Assembly: GCA_964502995.1 (NCBI GenBank)
Contig: CAZCZB010000001.1
Span: 90,177-154,176 of the forward strand
DNA from: Bin87 sp964502995
Lineage (GTDB): Bacteria; Chloroflexota; Dehalococcoidia; Lucifugimonadales; UBA3495
Direction of reading: 5' to 3'
Length of the DNA: 64,000 nucleotides
A model generated the notes under the pieces. That model searched no databases. It saw nothing but the letters and a program-made list of their open reading frames with translations, and had not been told where the DNA came from. This document shows positions 52,229 through 60,963 of this stretch, one piece after another. Every line of letters begins with the position of its first letter. Position 1 is the first letter of the stretch. Made by a program: the position numbers and the translations under genes.

Positions 52229-52888
52229 CTAGTCGCTGGTGAAAGCGTAGTCGGTCGGCCGCATGATGCTGTGGCGCGACACCCGCACGATGGGTCCGTC
52301 AACCTCGCTGGCGGCCCGAGCCTTGTTCCACTCGGGGTCGGCCTGGAATGAACGCCAGCTTTTTTCGCGGTCGCCCAGGCTGGGGTAGCCGAGCATATAC
52401 ACCAGCACGTTGTTGACTCCCACGTCCTCTGACCAATAGCCAATGTTCTCGATGCCGTGCTTCTCAAACAGGCCGATGGTGTGGTTGGCGAACCGGTTGT
52501 GTACGTCGGGCAGACGCCCCGGCATCGCCTCGTAGATCCTGAGTTCCTGCACCGCCGTGTTGATATTCGGCTGCGGCGAGTAGGGGGTCAGCCGCAGGAA
52601 GCGGTTGGTGACGGCGTCAACCAGCGGACCGTTGGCCTCGGTCTGCTTGCGGACCTCCAGCCAGTCCGGGTCGCTGCCGAACTTGGCCCAGCGGGATTCC
52701 CGGTCGGCCATGCTGTCAAACACGTTGATGTAGGTCAGCCGGTTGCTTCGGCCAATTTCGTCCGTCCAGAAACCCAGGTACTTGACCCCATGCTTGCGGA
52801 ATAGCTCACAGGTATGGTTGGCGAAACGGCCGCTGATGTCGGGCAGGCGACCGGCAACTGCGTCATAGATGCGGAGTTCGTAAAGCAT
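52229..52888 (-). CDS. Tandem NIPSNAP-domain protein
   Basis: 219 residues made of two similar halves. Each begins with an LRIY motif (YELRIYDAVAGRLPD; QELRIYEAMPGRLPD), followed by RFANHT, the HG-x-x-x-x-G-x-W block (KHGVKYLGFW; KHGIENIGYW), and a final RF/RH segment. NIPSNAP proteins are ferredoxin-like dimeric-barrel proteins, and the tandem form would make one complete barrel per chain. AAGGAG precedes ATG 52888. Function unknown; many sit near catabolic genes. Confidence 0.85.
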   Translation of the reverse strand: MLYELRIYDAVAGRLPDISGRFANHTCELFRKHGVKYLGFWTDEIGRSNRLTYINVFDSMADRESRWAKFGSDPDWLEVRKQTEANGPLVDAVTNRFLRLTPYSPQPNINTAVQELRIYEAMPGRLPDVHNRFANHTIGLFEKHGIENIGYWSEDVGVNNVLVYMLGYPSLGDREKSWRSFQADPEWNKARAASEVDGPIVRVSRHSIMRPTDYAFTSD

Positions 52889-53132
52889 CGCACTTCTCCT
52901 TGATGAATTTCGGCACGCGTGATACTGGGAGCGCGGGTATGGTTCGCGCCGATTGGCAACCCGTCGCTCAGGGCGGTAGTATAGCATCGGCGAACTCCGG
53001 TTGACGCCGTCGCACGGATGGGTCGCCAGCATAAACATCCCCAACGAGTAATCGGAACATCCATTGGCGGGCCGTGTGCGTATATTCTCCCTGAAACCGC
53101 CCTCCCGCCACGTTAGTTTGGAGCATAGTGCA

Positions 53133-54461
53133 TTGAAAATTACAACCATTCCAACTCGCATGTTGGCGGTTCCACGTTGGACCGCCACGGCGCTGATCGG
53201 CGCCGCGTTGTGCGTCGCCATTCTGGGTCTGGCGTGTGGACAGCAACAGGGTCCGGCCACCTCTCCGGCTCCGGCGGTGGAGTTGACGCCCCCGGCGCCC
53301 GTTGAGATTGCAGCAACCTCGCCGGCCATGGAATCCTCCCCGGCGCCGGCCTCCGAGGCAACGTCAGCCGAGTCTGAACCGGAGCCTACGGATGCGCCTC
53401 CGGCGGCAACGACGACCCAGTTCACCGCCTCCCAGGTCGCAGCCGCTCACGACGAGGTTATGAGCAACCTCTACGAGGCCACGGTGCCGTCGGTCGTCGG
53501 CCTCCGGGTGATCCAGCCTCTGACCATCGGGTTGAACCCTCCGGCCGGTATGCCCAACGACTTCTTTTCCAGGGCCAGCGGTTCCGGATTCGTGTGGGAT
53601 GATGAGGGCCATGTCGTCACCAACCGGCACGTCGTCGAGGCCGCAGAACGCATCGTCGTGGTGCTCAGCGACGGAACGCAGACCGAGGCGGAAGTGATCG
53701 GCGAAGACGCCGACTCGGACCTGGCGGTCATCAGGATCACCGACGATTCCGTTCGACCGCCGCCGCTGCCGCTGGGCGACAGCGACACCATCAAGCCCGG
53801 CCAGTTGGCGGTGGCGATCGGCGACCCGTTCTCCCGCGGATTTTCCATGACCTCCGGCGTGATCAGCGCGTTGGGCCGCACCATCAACCCGTCGGAGAGC
53901 AATTTCGCCATCCCGCGCGTCATCCAGCACGATGCGGCCACCAACCCGGGCAACTCCGGCGGCCCGCTCCTGAACCGCCACGGAGAGTTGGTGGGAATCA
54001 ACGCGCAGATCATCAGCCAGACCGGGGCATTCTCCGGCGTGGGGCTGGCAATCCCCGTGAACCTTGCCAAGCTTGTGATCCCGGCGCTGATTGAAGACGG
54101 TCGTTACCGGTACCCGTACATCGGCATCCGGGGCACGTCGGTCAGCCCCGACATTGCCGCGGCCATGGAACTGCCGCCGGAAACGCGGGGCGCGCTGGTG
54201 CTGGCCGTTGGAGCCGACAGCGCGGCCAGTCGCGGCGGCCTGCGAGCCTCCGACCGCCTCACCGTCATCGACGGAACCGAGTTTCCCATCGGCGGCGACG
54301 TTATCATCGACATCGACGGCACCCCGATCCTCAGCATGGACGACCTGCTGGCCTACGTCGTGGAAAACACCCGCCCGGGCGACACGGCGATCTTCACCGT
54401 CCTGCGCGATGGCGAAACGGCCGAGGTCTCCATCACCATGGACGCCAGGCCCGGCGGTTAA
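53133..54461 (+). CDS. HtrA/DegP-like serine protease, lipoprotein
   Basis: 442 residues. A signal with lipobox LGLAC (Cys35) anchors it outside the membrane, then a long Pro/Ala/Glu-rich tether (about 40-100). The trypsin-like domain has His166 (NRHVVE), Asp196 (DSDLAVI) and Ser275 (NPGNSGGPLL), and one PDZ domain follows (about 345-435). It degrades misfolded exported proteins. TTG 53133 is chosen: GGAG 9 bases upstream, and the reading begins at the signal peptide. A terminator and tRNA genes follow. Confidence 0.9.
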   Translation: MKITTIPTRMLAVPRWTATALIGAALCVAILGLACGQQQGPATSPAPAVELTPPAPVEIAATSPAMESSPAPASEATSAESEPEPTDAPPAATTTQFTASQVAAAHDEVMSNLYEATVPSVVGLRVIQPLTIGLNPPAGMPNDFFSRASGSGFVWDDEGHVVTNRHVVEAAERIVVVLSDGTQTEAEVIGEDADSDLAVIRITDDSVRPPPLPLGDSDTIKPGQLAVAIGDPFSRGFSMTSGVISALGRTINPSESNFAIPRVIQHDAATNPGNSGGPLLNRHGELVGINAQIISQTGAFSGVGLAIPVNLAKLVIPALIEDGRYRYPYIGIRGTSVSPDIAAAMELPPETRGALVLAVGADSAASRGGLRASDRLTVIDGTEFPIGGDVIIDIDGTPILSMDDLLAYVVENTRPGDTAIFTVLRDGETAEVSITMDARPGG

Positions 54462-54470
54462 CCGAAAACT

Positions 54471-54503
54471 AAAGCCGACGGTTGGTCAGCCGTCGGCTTT
54501 GCA
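54471..54503 (+). terminator. Rho-independent terminator after HtrA-like gene
   Basis: AAAGCCGACGG (54471-54481) and CCGTCGGCTTT (54490-54500) form a perfect 11-bp stem around an 8-base loop. It is 10 bases after the stop codon. Confidence 0.75.
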
Positions 54504-54513
54504 TTGTGTTCGG

Positions 54514-54589
54514 TGGCGCGCCTGGCAGGACTCGAACCCGCAACCCCTGGGTCCGAAGCCCAGTGCTCTGTCCATTGAGCTACAGGCGC
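54514..54589 (-). tRNA. tRNA-Arg (anticodon TCG)
   Basis: Minus strand: acceptor GCGCCTG pairs with CAGGCGC, anticodon stem CTGGG/CCCAG around CTTCGGA with anticodon TCG, T stem GCGGG/CCTGC around TTCGAGT, discriminator G and encoded CCA (54514-54516). Decodes CGA and possibly CGG. Confidence 0.95.
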
Positions 54590-54618
54590 ACGGTACGGAG
54601 CAAATCCTCTGCGGAATG

Positions 54619-54696
54619 TGGGGCGAGCAACGGGATTCGAACCCGTGATCTCCTGTGCCACAGACAGGCGCCTTCGACCACTTGGCTATGCTCGCC
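54619..54696 (-). tRNA. tRNA-His (anticodon GTG)
   Basis: Minus strand: the extra G at -1 (54696) pairs with C73, the hallmark of tRNA-His. Acceptor GCGAGCA/TGCTCGC, anticodon stem CCTGT/ACAGG around CTGTGGC with anticodon GTG, T stem ACGGG/CCCGT around TTCGAAT, encoded CCA at 54619-54621. Confidence 0.95.
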
Positions 54697-54931
54697 ACAA
54701 CGACGACGCAAGCAACCCGATGCTGCCTACGCCTTATTCAGGTTAGCACACCAACCCCATCCGTACAATACGGGCAATCGCCTCAAAGGGCGTTTTCAAA
54801 TCCGCGCGGGTTGGTTTCTCATCTCACGTTACGGGTATGTTGCGGATTCGCCCTCGGTCGTTTAACTAACGATTTCGTGTGTCGGCAAGTGCGTCCAGGA
54901 ACCATTGCGCCAATCCCGTCCGCGCGCGCAT

Positions 54932-54960
54932 TTGAAACAATGGCGCGCGCTGTATAAAAT
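54932..54960 (+). promoter_or_regulatory. Promoter upstream of peptide-binding protein gene
   Basis: TTGAAA (54932-54937) and TAAAAT (54955-54960) are 17 bases apart, with the start codon 63 bases downstream. TATAAA at 54953 is an alternative -10. The rest of the 54697-55022 gap shows no gene. Confidence 0.6.
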
Positions 54961-55022
54961 CAATCCAATTCCGGGCCGGTTCCGTATCCACGCAAAACAA
55001 TCCCCCTGTCCCGGAGGAGATA

Positions 55023-56864
55023 ATGGTGTTCACCCTGTCCCGACTATTGATAGTTCCGGCTGTATTGGCCGTATCAATCACCCTGATCGCCTGCGGGGGC
55101 AGCGAGTCCCCTGCGGAAACCGCTGCCCCTGCCGCAGAACCGGCGGCCACGCTGCCCTCCAGAGACACCGCCCAAAGCCCGCCGGAACCCACCGCAGATA
55201 CATCCGGCGGTTCAGCCGCTGCCTCGTCCAATGGTTCGGCACAGGCTGCCATACCCACCGCCGGACCGGTTCCAACCGTGGCATCCGTCTCGGTGGCAAC
55301 CACCCCGGGCGACAGTTGCGCACCGTCCGCCGACCTGACTTTTGACAACCGCCCGCCCCAGGGGGGCACCCTGGTCCGGTTATTCGCCGATCCACCGACC
55401 ACGGATCCCCATCTGGCCGGCGACGCGACTTCCAGCGTGATCATCAACGAGGTGTTCGGCGGTTTGGTGACGTTGAGCCTCAATTACCAGCCGGTGCTCG
55501 ACCTGGCGCAATCCTGCTCAATCAGCGCCGACGGACTCACCTACACCTTCGTGTTGCGAGAGAACGCGCAGTTCCACGACGGTTCGCCGGTCACCGCTCA
55601 CGACGTCAAGTGGTCCATTGAACGCGCCGCCAATCCGGACACGCTGTCCACCACCGCCGAAAACTACCTCGGAGACATCGTCGGCGTGGAGGACAAGCTG
55701 CACGGTCTGGCCAACGAGGTCAGCGGGGTGCGCGTTATCGACGAACGAACCGTTGAGTTCACCATCGACGCGCCCAAGTCCTACTTCCTCGCCAAGCTCA
55801 CCTATCCCACCGCCTTTGTGCTGGACCAGGACCAGGTGACCGAAGACGGATCGTGGCTGGACGCGCCCAACGGCACCGGCCCCTTCCGCCTGGCCCGTTA
55901 CGACATTGGCGAGTTGCTGATTCTTGAACGGAACGACAACTACCACCTCGGCGCTCCCAACATTGACAGCGTTCAAATGATCCTGAGCGGCGGTTCCGCC
56001 ATGATCATGTACGAGAACGACGAGATACATCTCACCGGAGTGGGCCTGGACGACCTGCCCCGGTTGCTCGACCCCAACGATCCGCTGAACCCGCAGCTTC
56101 ACCGTTCACCCCAGGACTTCGACGTGTTCTACGTCGGCCTGAACGCCGCCGAGCCTCCGTTTGACGACCCCAAGGTGCGGCAGGCGCTGAACTACGCCGT
56201 GGATCTGCAGGGAATCGCCGAAAACGTGCTGGACGGGCGTGTTTCTCCCGCCACCGGCGTCATTCCTCCCGGATTCCCGGCCCACAACGAGAACCTCCGC
56301 AGCTACTCGTACAACCCCGATCTGGCGCGCGAATTGCTGGAAAGCTCCACCTACGCCGACGCGCTGGCCAGCGGAGATTTCCCGCGCATCACCCTGACCA
56401 TTTCGGGCAGCTTCGGCGCGACGGTTCCCCAGTATCTTGAGGTCATGCTTGAACAGTGGCGCACGCTGGGCATCGAGATCGACATCCAGCAGACCGAGTG
56501 GGCCACCTTCCTGCAGGACGTGACCGAGCGGAAGTACCAGATGTTCTCCCTCGGCTGGATCGCGGACTATCCCGACCCCGAGAACTTCCTGGATCTGCTC
56601 TTTCACAGCGGAAGCACCAACAACCACACCAACTACAGCAATCCCGAGGTTGACCGCCTGCTGGAAGAGGCCCGCACCGAGCGCGACCGCGACCGCCGCT
56701 TCGAGATCTACAACCAGGTTGAGCAGATGATCCTGGACGACGCGCCCTGGGTGTGGACGTGGTTCAGCGGCGAAGGGTACGCGCTCATCAAGCCGGAGGT
56801 TTCCGACTACTTCCTGCTCCAGATGAGCATTCCCAAGTACCGCTACATCTACTTCAACCAGTAG
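55023..56864 (+). CDS. Oligopeptide ABC transporter substrate-binding lipoprotein (family 5)
   Basis: 613 residues. A signal with lipobox LIACGG (Cys near 24) and a long Ala/Pro/Ser-rich tether (about 26-100) precede the family 5 binding fold: TLVRLFADPPTTDPHLAGDATSS, then YTFVLRENAQFHDGSPVTAHDVKWSIER, the signature block, and DPKVRQALNYAVD. It captures peptides, nickel chelates or sugars outside the cell. CGGAGGAGAT precedes ATG 55023. Permease genes follow, with a palindromic repeat in the gap. Confidence 0.9.
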   Translation: MVFTLSRLLIVPAVLAVSITLIACGGSESPAETAAPAAEPAATLPSRDTAQSPPEPTADTSGGSAAASSNGSAQAAIPTAGPVPTVASVSVATTPGDSCAPSADLTFDNRPPQGGTLVRLFADPPTTDPHLAGDATSSVIINEVFGGLVTLSLNYQPVLDLAQSCSISADGLTYTFVLRENAQFHDGSPVTAHDVKWSIERAANPDTLSTTAENYLGDIVGVEDKLHGLANEVSGVRVIDERTVEFTIDAPKSYFLAKLTYPTAFVLDQDQVTEDGSWLDAPNGTGPFRLARYDIGELLILERNDNYHLGAPNIDSVQMILSGGSAMIMYENDEIHLTGVGLDDLPRLLDPNDPLNPQLHRSPQDFDVFYVGLNAAEPPFDDPKVRQALNYAVDLQGIAENVLDGRVSPATGVIPPGFPAHNENLRSYSYNPDLARELLESSTYADALASGDFPRITLTISGSFGATVPQYLEVMLEQWRTLGIEIDIQQTEWATFLQDVTERKYQMFSLGWIADYPDPENFLDLLFHSGSTNNHTNYSNPEVDRLLEEARTERDRDRRFEIYNQVEQMILDDAPWVWTWFSGEGYALIKPEVSDYFLLQMSIPKYRYIYFNQ

Positions 56865-56883
56865 AATCACCAATAATGCGAAT

Positions 56884-56911
56884 GTGGGGGCGAATGATTA
56901 TTCGCCCCTAC
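56884..56911. repeat. Palindromic repeat GGGGCGAATGATTATTCGCCCC
   Basis: Arms GGGGCGAAT and ATTCGCCCC around a short AT centre make a hairpin. Same family as the copies at 44915-44944 and 46830-46860. Here it lies inside an ABC operon, between the binding-protein and permease genes, where it could lower permease expression relative to binding protein. Confidence 0.7.
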
Positions 56912-56942
56912 GGTCAATAACTGGCGCACGGACTGGAACCCA

Positions 56943-57890
56943 ATGGGCGTATATGCCATCAAAAGGCTGCTCTGGCTGCCTTTTCTTCTGATCATCGTCA
57001 CCTTCATCACGTTCATGCTCCTTCGACTGGGTCCGGGAGACCCGGTGCAGATTTGGCTGGGCCAGCACCAGAATGAGAAGGTTCGCGAGCGGGTTCGCGC
57101 GCAGTTGGGCCTGGACGAACCCGTGGTGGTCCAGTACTTCAGGTACATCGAAGGGGTGGTGACGAGGCTGGACTTCGGTGAAAGCTTCCAGTTCAGGGGC
57201 AGGTCGGTCAGCGAGGTCATTGGCACCCGCATCCTGGTCTCCATGCAGTTGAATCTGGCCGCCATCATCATCACCCTGGGGGTAGGCATCCCGGTGGGTC
57301 TTCTGGCAGCTTTGCGCCAGGGAACCGGCTGGGATAACGTGATCGTAGCCATCGCGTTGGCGTTTCAGTCGCTCCCCGTGTTCATCACCGCTCCGGTGTT
57401 GCTGCTTGTTTTCGCTCTGCACCTGGACATACTTCCCACCAGCGGATGGGAAGGGTTCTTCTCACCCCATATAGTTATGCCGGCAGTCGTCATGGGGGTG
57501 CCAGGCATAGCAATCGTGGTGCGGCTGGTGCGTGCCAGCGTCCTTGATGTCATGGGGCAGGATTATGTTCGCACCGCGCGCGCCAAGGGATTACCTGAAA
57601 TAGCTGTGCGATACCGGCACATCCTACGGAACGCATTGATTCCCGTCGCCACCAGTTTCGGCTTCATATTGGCGGGGCTCGCCGGCGGCACGTTCATCGT
57701 CGAAATCTATTTTGGAATCGCCGGGGTGGGCCGCCTGTCTTTGGAAGCGTTGAACTCCAGGGATTATCCGGTTCTGATGGCCTTCGCCATAATCACCACC
57801 TCAATGTTCGTGGTGGCCAACCTGATCGTTGACCTGATGTATCCGTGGTTGGATCCGCGCATCAGACTGGGGGCCGGCAATGTTGCCTGA
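56943..57890 (+). CDS. Peptide ABC transporter permease (DppB type)
   Basis: 315 residues with six hydrophobic segments. N-terminal LLWLPFLLIIVTFITFMLLRLGPGDP is typical of DppB/OppB, and the EAA-like loop reads RTARAKGLPEIAVRYRHILRNALIP. It forms the membrane channel with the next gene, which overlaps it by 11 bases. The ribosome site is weak. Confidence 0.9.
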   Translation: MGVYAIKRLLWLPFLLIIVTFITFMLLRLGPGDPVQIWLGQHQNEKVRERVRAQLGLDEPVVVQYFRYIEGVVTRLDFGESFQFRGRSVSEVIGTRILVSMQLNLAAIIITLGVGIPVGLLAALRQGTGWDNVIVAIALAFQSLPVFITAPVLLLVFALHLDILPTSGWEGFFSPHIVMPAVVMGVPGIAIVVRLVRASVLDVMGQDYVRTARAKGLPEIAVRYRHILRNALIPVATSFGFILAGLAGGTFIVEIYFGIAGVGRLSLEALNSRDYPVLMAFAIITTSMFVVANLIVDLMYPWLDPRIRLGAGNVA

Positions 57891-58941
57891 CCGTTCCGGC
57901 CCCCCCACGCGGGAGCACGGCCACGCCCATCACATGGATGCGGAGGCGCTGCAAACCGACTGGTCGGAAAACGAGCAGACCGGTGGCGTCGTTCTCCAGT
58001 CGAATGCTCCCCGGGCCAGGGGACACAGCTATTGGAGCCTGGCTTTCCGCCGACTGGCCCGCAAAAAGCTGGCGATGATCTGCTTTTCGCTCATCGTGTT
58101 CATGTACGTCGGAGCCCTGTTCTCTCCCCTGATAACCCCATACGACTTCCGGGCGATCAACCTGGAGAACACACGGCAGGGCCCCTCGCTCGCTCATCCC
58201 TTTGGCACCGACCGCCAGGGGCGCGATATGCTCACGCGGGTGATTTTCGGGTTGCGCACCACCGTAATCATCACCATCACCTCGCTGTTGGGAGGCACGC
58301 TGGTACTGGGGATCGTTATGGGCCTGTTGAGCGGCTACCTGGGCCGGTGGGTAGATGCGGTGATTATGCGCGTTGGGGAGGTGACCTCTTCATTCCCGGA
58401 AATCCTGCTTCTGCTTATCTTCGTCTCCGCGTTCCGGCCCAGATTGCTTACCGTGGTCCAAAATTTCGAGGATGCCACGGGATTAGACTGGATAATCAGG
58501 CTTGGCGTGCTCGATTTCACTATCATATCGGTTGGCCTGGCCATCTTCGGATGGTTTGGGATGGCCCGGCTGGTGCGAGGTCAGGTGCTGCAGGCCAGGG
58601 AAAGTCAGTACATCGAGGCCGCCCTAGTGATGGGCGCATCGACCCCGCACATACTTCGGGTCCACATGTTGCGAAACATCCTCAGCCCCCTGATCGTGTC
58701 GGTGTCCGCCGGACTCGCGGGAGTCGCCGGCGCCGAGTTGGTGCTGAGTTGGATTGGCGTTGGAGTATTCCCGCCGGTGCCCAGCCTGGGCCGTATGCTC
58801 TTCGAAAACGGTCATCCCCAGGTGTTGATCAATCATCCTCACCTGCTGCTGTTTCCCATTGGCACCGTAACCCTGCTGTTCTTCTGCTTCAACATCCTGG
58901 GCGACGCTGTGAACGATGCTTTCAACCCCCGCACCCGTTGA
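57880..58941 (+). CDS. Peptide ABC transporter permease (DppC type)
   Basis: 353 residues. A ~60-residue polar N-terminal extension precedes the usual DppC start (RRLARKKLAMICFSLIVFMYVGALFSPLITPYD), then HPFGTDRQGRDMLTRVIFGLRT, a family hallmark, and the EAA loop IEAALVMGASTPHILRVHMLRNILSP. An insert near residues 185-215 is longer than usual. ATG 57880 overlaps the end of the DppB gene. Confidence 0.9.
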   Translation: MLPDRSGPPTREHGHAHHMDAEALQTDWSENEQTGGVVLQSNAPRARGHSYWSLAFRRLARKKLAMICFSLIVFMYVGALFSPLITPYDFRAINLENTRQGPSLAHPFGTDRQGRDMLTRVIFGLRTTVIITITSLLGGTLVLGIVMGLLSGYLGRWVDAVIMRVGEVTSSFPEILLLLIFVSAFRPRLLTVVQNFEDATGLDWIIRLGVLDFTIISVGLAIFGWFGMARLVRGQVLQARESQYIEAALVMGASTPHILRVHMLRNILSPLIVSVSAGLAGVAGAELVLSWIGVGVFPPVPSLGRMLFENGHPQVLINHPHLLLFPIGTVTLLFFCFNILGDAVNDAFNPRTR

Positions 58942-59131
58942 CGCCGCAAATCACCGCCAACGATGTGCGGCGATTGCCGACACCGCGCTACCCATCCCTG
59001 TCATGCCGGGCGCCGGTGGATGGCTCGCCGGCACGGGCGGCAAATTGATAATGCCGCCGGCCTGTGTTAATGTTGATATTCGGTTACATCAGGGCTTGGC
59101 CCATCACCGATTTTGAACAGGCAAGGCAGCG

Positions 59132-60925
59132 TTGAGCACCGCATCCGGAAAATCCGGCCCAACCGCAGCGTCCTCGGCAGTCGCCTGGCGACGCTGGAGC
59201 GCTGACGCTTTCGCCGAGGCCCAGGATTCTGACCGTCCGATCCTTCTGTCAATCAACGCCGTGTGGTGCTATTGGTGCCACCAGATGGACGACGGCGCCT
59301 ACTCAGATCCCGACGTGGTGCAGTTCCTGAACGACCGATTCGTCCCCATCAGGGTGGACACCGACCATCGTCCCGACATCAATGCCCGGTACAACGTCGG
59401 CGGCTGGCCCACCACGTCATTCCTGACCCCCCACGGCGGTTTCATCGCCGGCGCGACCTACCTGCCTCCCGACCAGTTCCTAGCCATGCTCGACGAGGTC
59501 AACCGCGCCTACTCTGAGCGGAAACCGGAGCTTTACCAGCAGGGCAACGACATCCTCAGCCAGCGCCGGGAGCACGCCGCCCGCGTCGCCGCCGGCCAGG
59601 AACCGGATGGGTCGCTGGTTGACGCCATTACACGACGCGTCGCCGGCACCTATGACCCCAGCAACGGCGGCTTCGGAACCGAGCCCAAGTTCCCGGCCGC
59701 GCCCATGCTCCGGCTGCTGCTGCACCGTTACCGCACCACCGGCGAACCGTTCTTCCGGGTCATGCTCGAAAAGAGCCTGGACGCGCTGGTCAACGGCGGC
59801 CTGCACGACCGAATCGACGGCGGGTTCTTCCGCTTCGTCATGTCGGCCGACTGGACGCAACCCCAGCACGAAAAGATGGCCGAGGATAACATCGCCCTCG
59901 CCAACGTCCTCATGGACGCCGGCGTCGTGTTGAACCGACCCGACTATCTCGCCCACGCCGGCCGCACCGTCGGTTACATCCTGGAAACGCTCCACGACCC
60001 AACGGTTCACGCAATTCGCGGCAGCCAGGGATCGCATTCCGATTACTTCGGTCTGCCCGCCGACGCCCGCGCCGCGCAACCGGCTCCACCAGTGGATCCG
60101 CACGCCTACACGTCCATCACCGCCCAGACCGTGTCGATGCTGTTCGGCGCTGCGTGGAAACTCGGCCGACCCGACTTGAACGACGTCGCGGCAACCATGC
60201 TGGACAGGCTGGCAGAATCCGCATCGTCCGGCCGTCTCCCCCACGTCCTGGCCGCCGACGACACCGGCCAAACGGATGGCGACCTGTTGGTGGATTGGGC
60301 CGCGTATCTCGTCGCCGCCCTCGATGGGCACGACGCGATTCCCGGCGCCAGCGACCGCTACCGCGACGCTGCCTTGCACGCAGGGCAAGCGCTGCTGGAA
60401 CGGTTTCTGGACGGCCCGCGCGGCGGTTTCTTCGACATCGAGGATACCCCCGACCGGCCCGGTTATCTGCGGGCGCGTGAAAAACCGCTCGCCGAAAACG
60501 TCGCCGCCATCGTCGGAATGATGCGTCTGAGCCACGTGACTTTCGATGACCGCTATCTGCACACCGCGCACCACGCCCTGAGCGCCTACGCCGAGGCCAA
60601 CCGCGACTACGGCGAATTGGCCGCCGATTACGCCGTCGCCGTCGATCGATACCTGAACCCGGTGGTTGAAGTAACCGTCGAAGGCTCGCCCGGGACCGCC
60701 GACGCGCAGGCCATGCTGGCCGCCGCCATGACACTGGACAATCCGAACCTGCTCATCAAGCTGGCAACCTCCGAAAACGGCCAGGTCGCCGCTCAGGCCC
60801 ACGTCTGTCTCGATACTGTATGCTACCCGCCGGTGTCCGACCCCAACGCGCTGGCGGATGCCGTGGCCAACGGCGGCGCGGTAACCGCAAGCCCGTTCCA
60901 GAACGTGCTGGATCTTCTGGGCTGA
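59132..60925 (+). CDS. Thioredoxin-domain DUF255 protein (YyaL/SSP411-like)
   Basis: 597 residues. The N-terminal ~160 residues are a thioredoxin-like domain with the redox pair in NAVWCYWCHQMD, then GGWPTTSFLTP; the remaining part is an (alpha/alpha)6 barrel with NGGFGTEPKFPAAPMLRLLL and GGFFRFVMSADWTQPQHEKMAEDN. Conserved in many bacteria, role still unclear; perhaps a redox-linked sugar epimerase-like enzyme. TTG 59132 has AAGG 5 bases upstream. The frame ends 38 bases before aspS, whose ribosome site follows. Confidence 0.85.
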   Translation: MSTASGKSGPTAASSAVAWRRWSADAFAEAQDSDRPILLSINAVWCYWCHQMDDGAYSDPDVVQFLNDRFVPIRVDTDHRPDINARYNVGGWPTTSFLTPHGGFIAGATYLPPDQFLAMLDEVNRAYSERKPELYQQGNDILSQRREHAARVAAGQEPDGSLVDAITRRVAGTYDPSNGGFGTEPKFPAAPMLRLLLHRYRTTGEPFFRVMLEKSLDALVNGGLHDRIDGGFFRFVMSADWTQPQHEKMAEDNIALANVLMDAGVVLNRPDYLAHAGRTVGYILETLHDPTVHAIRGSQGSHSDYFGLPADARAAQPAPPVDPHAYTSITAQTVSMLFGAAWKLGRPDLNDVAATMLDRLAESASSGRLPHVLAADDTGQTDGDLLVDWAAYLVAALDGHDAIPGASDRYRDAALHAGQALLERFLDGPRGGFFDIEDTPDRPGYLRAREKPLAENVAAIVGMMRLSHVTFDDRYLHTAHHALSAYAEANRDYGELAADYAVAVDRYLNPVVEVTVEGSPGTADAQAMLAAAMTLDNPNLLIKLATSENGQVAAQAHVCLDTVCYPPVSDPNALADAVANGGAVTASPFQNVLDLLG

Positions 60926-60963
60926 CCCACCGTTCCCATCCGAATCAGCAAGGAGTTGATACC

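Noticed and set aside
60820..60963. N-terminal extension of AspRS from ATG 60820
   Set aside because: It overlaps the DUF255 gene by 106 bases, is unlike any AspRS N-terminus, and lacks a ribosome site.
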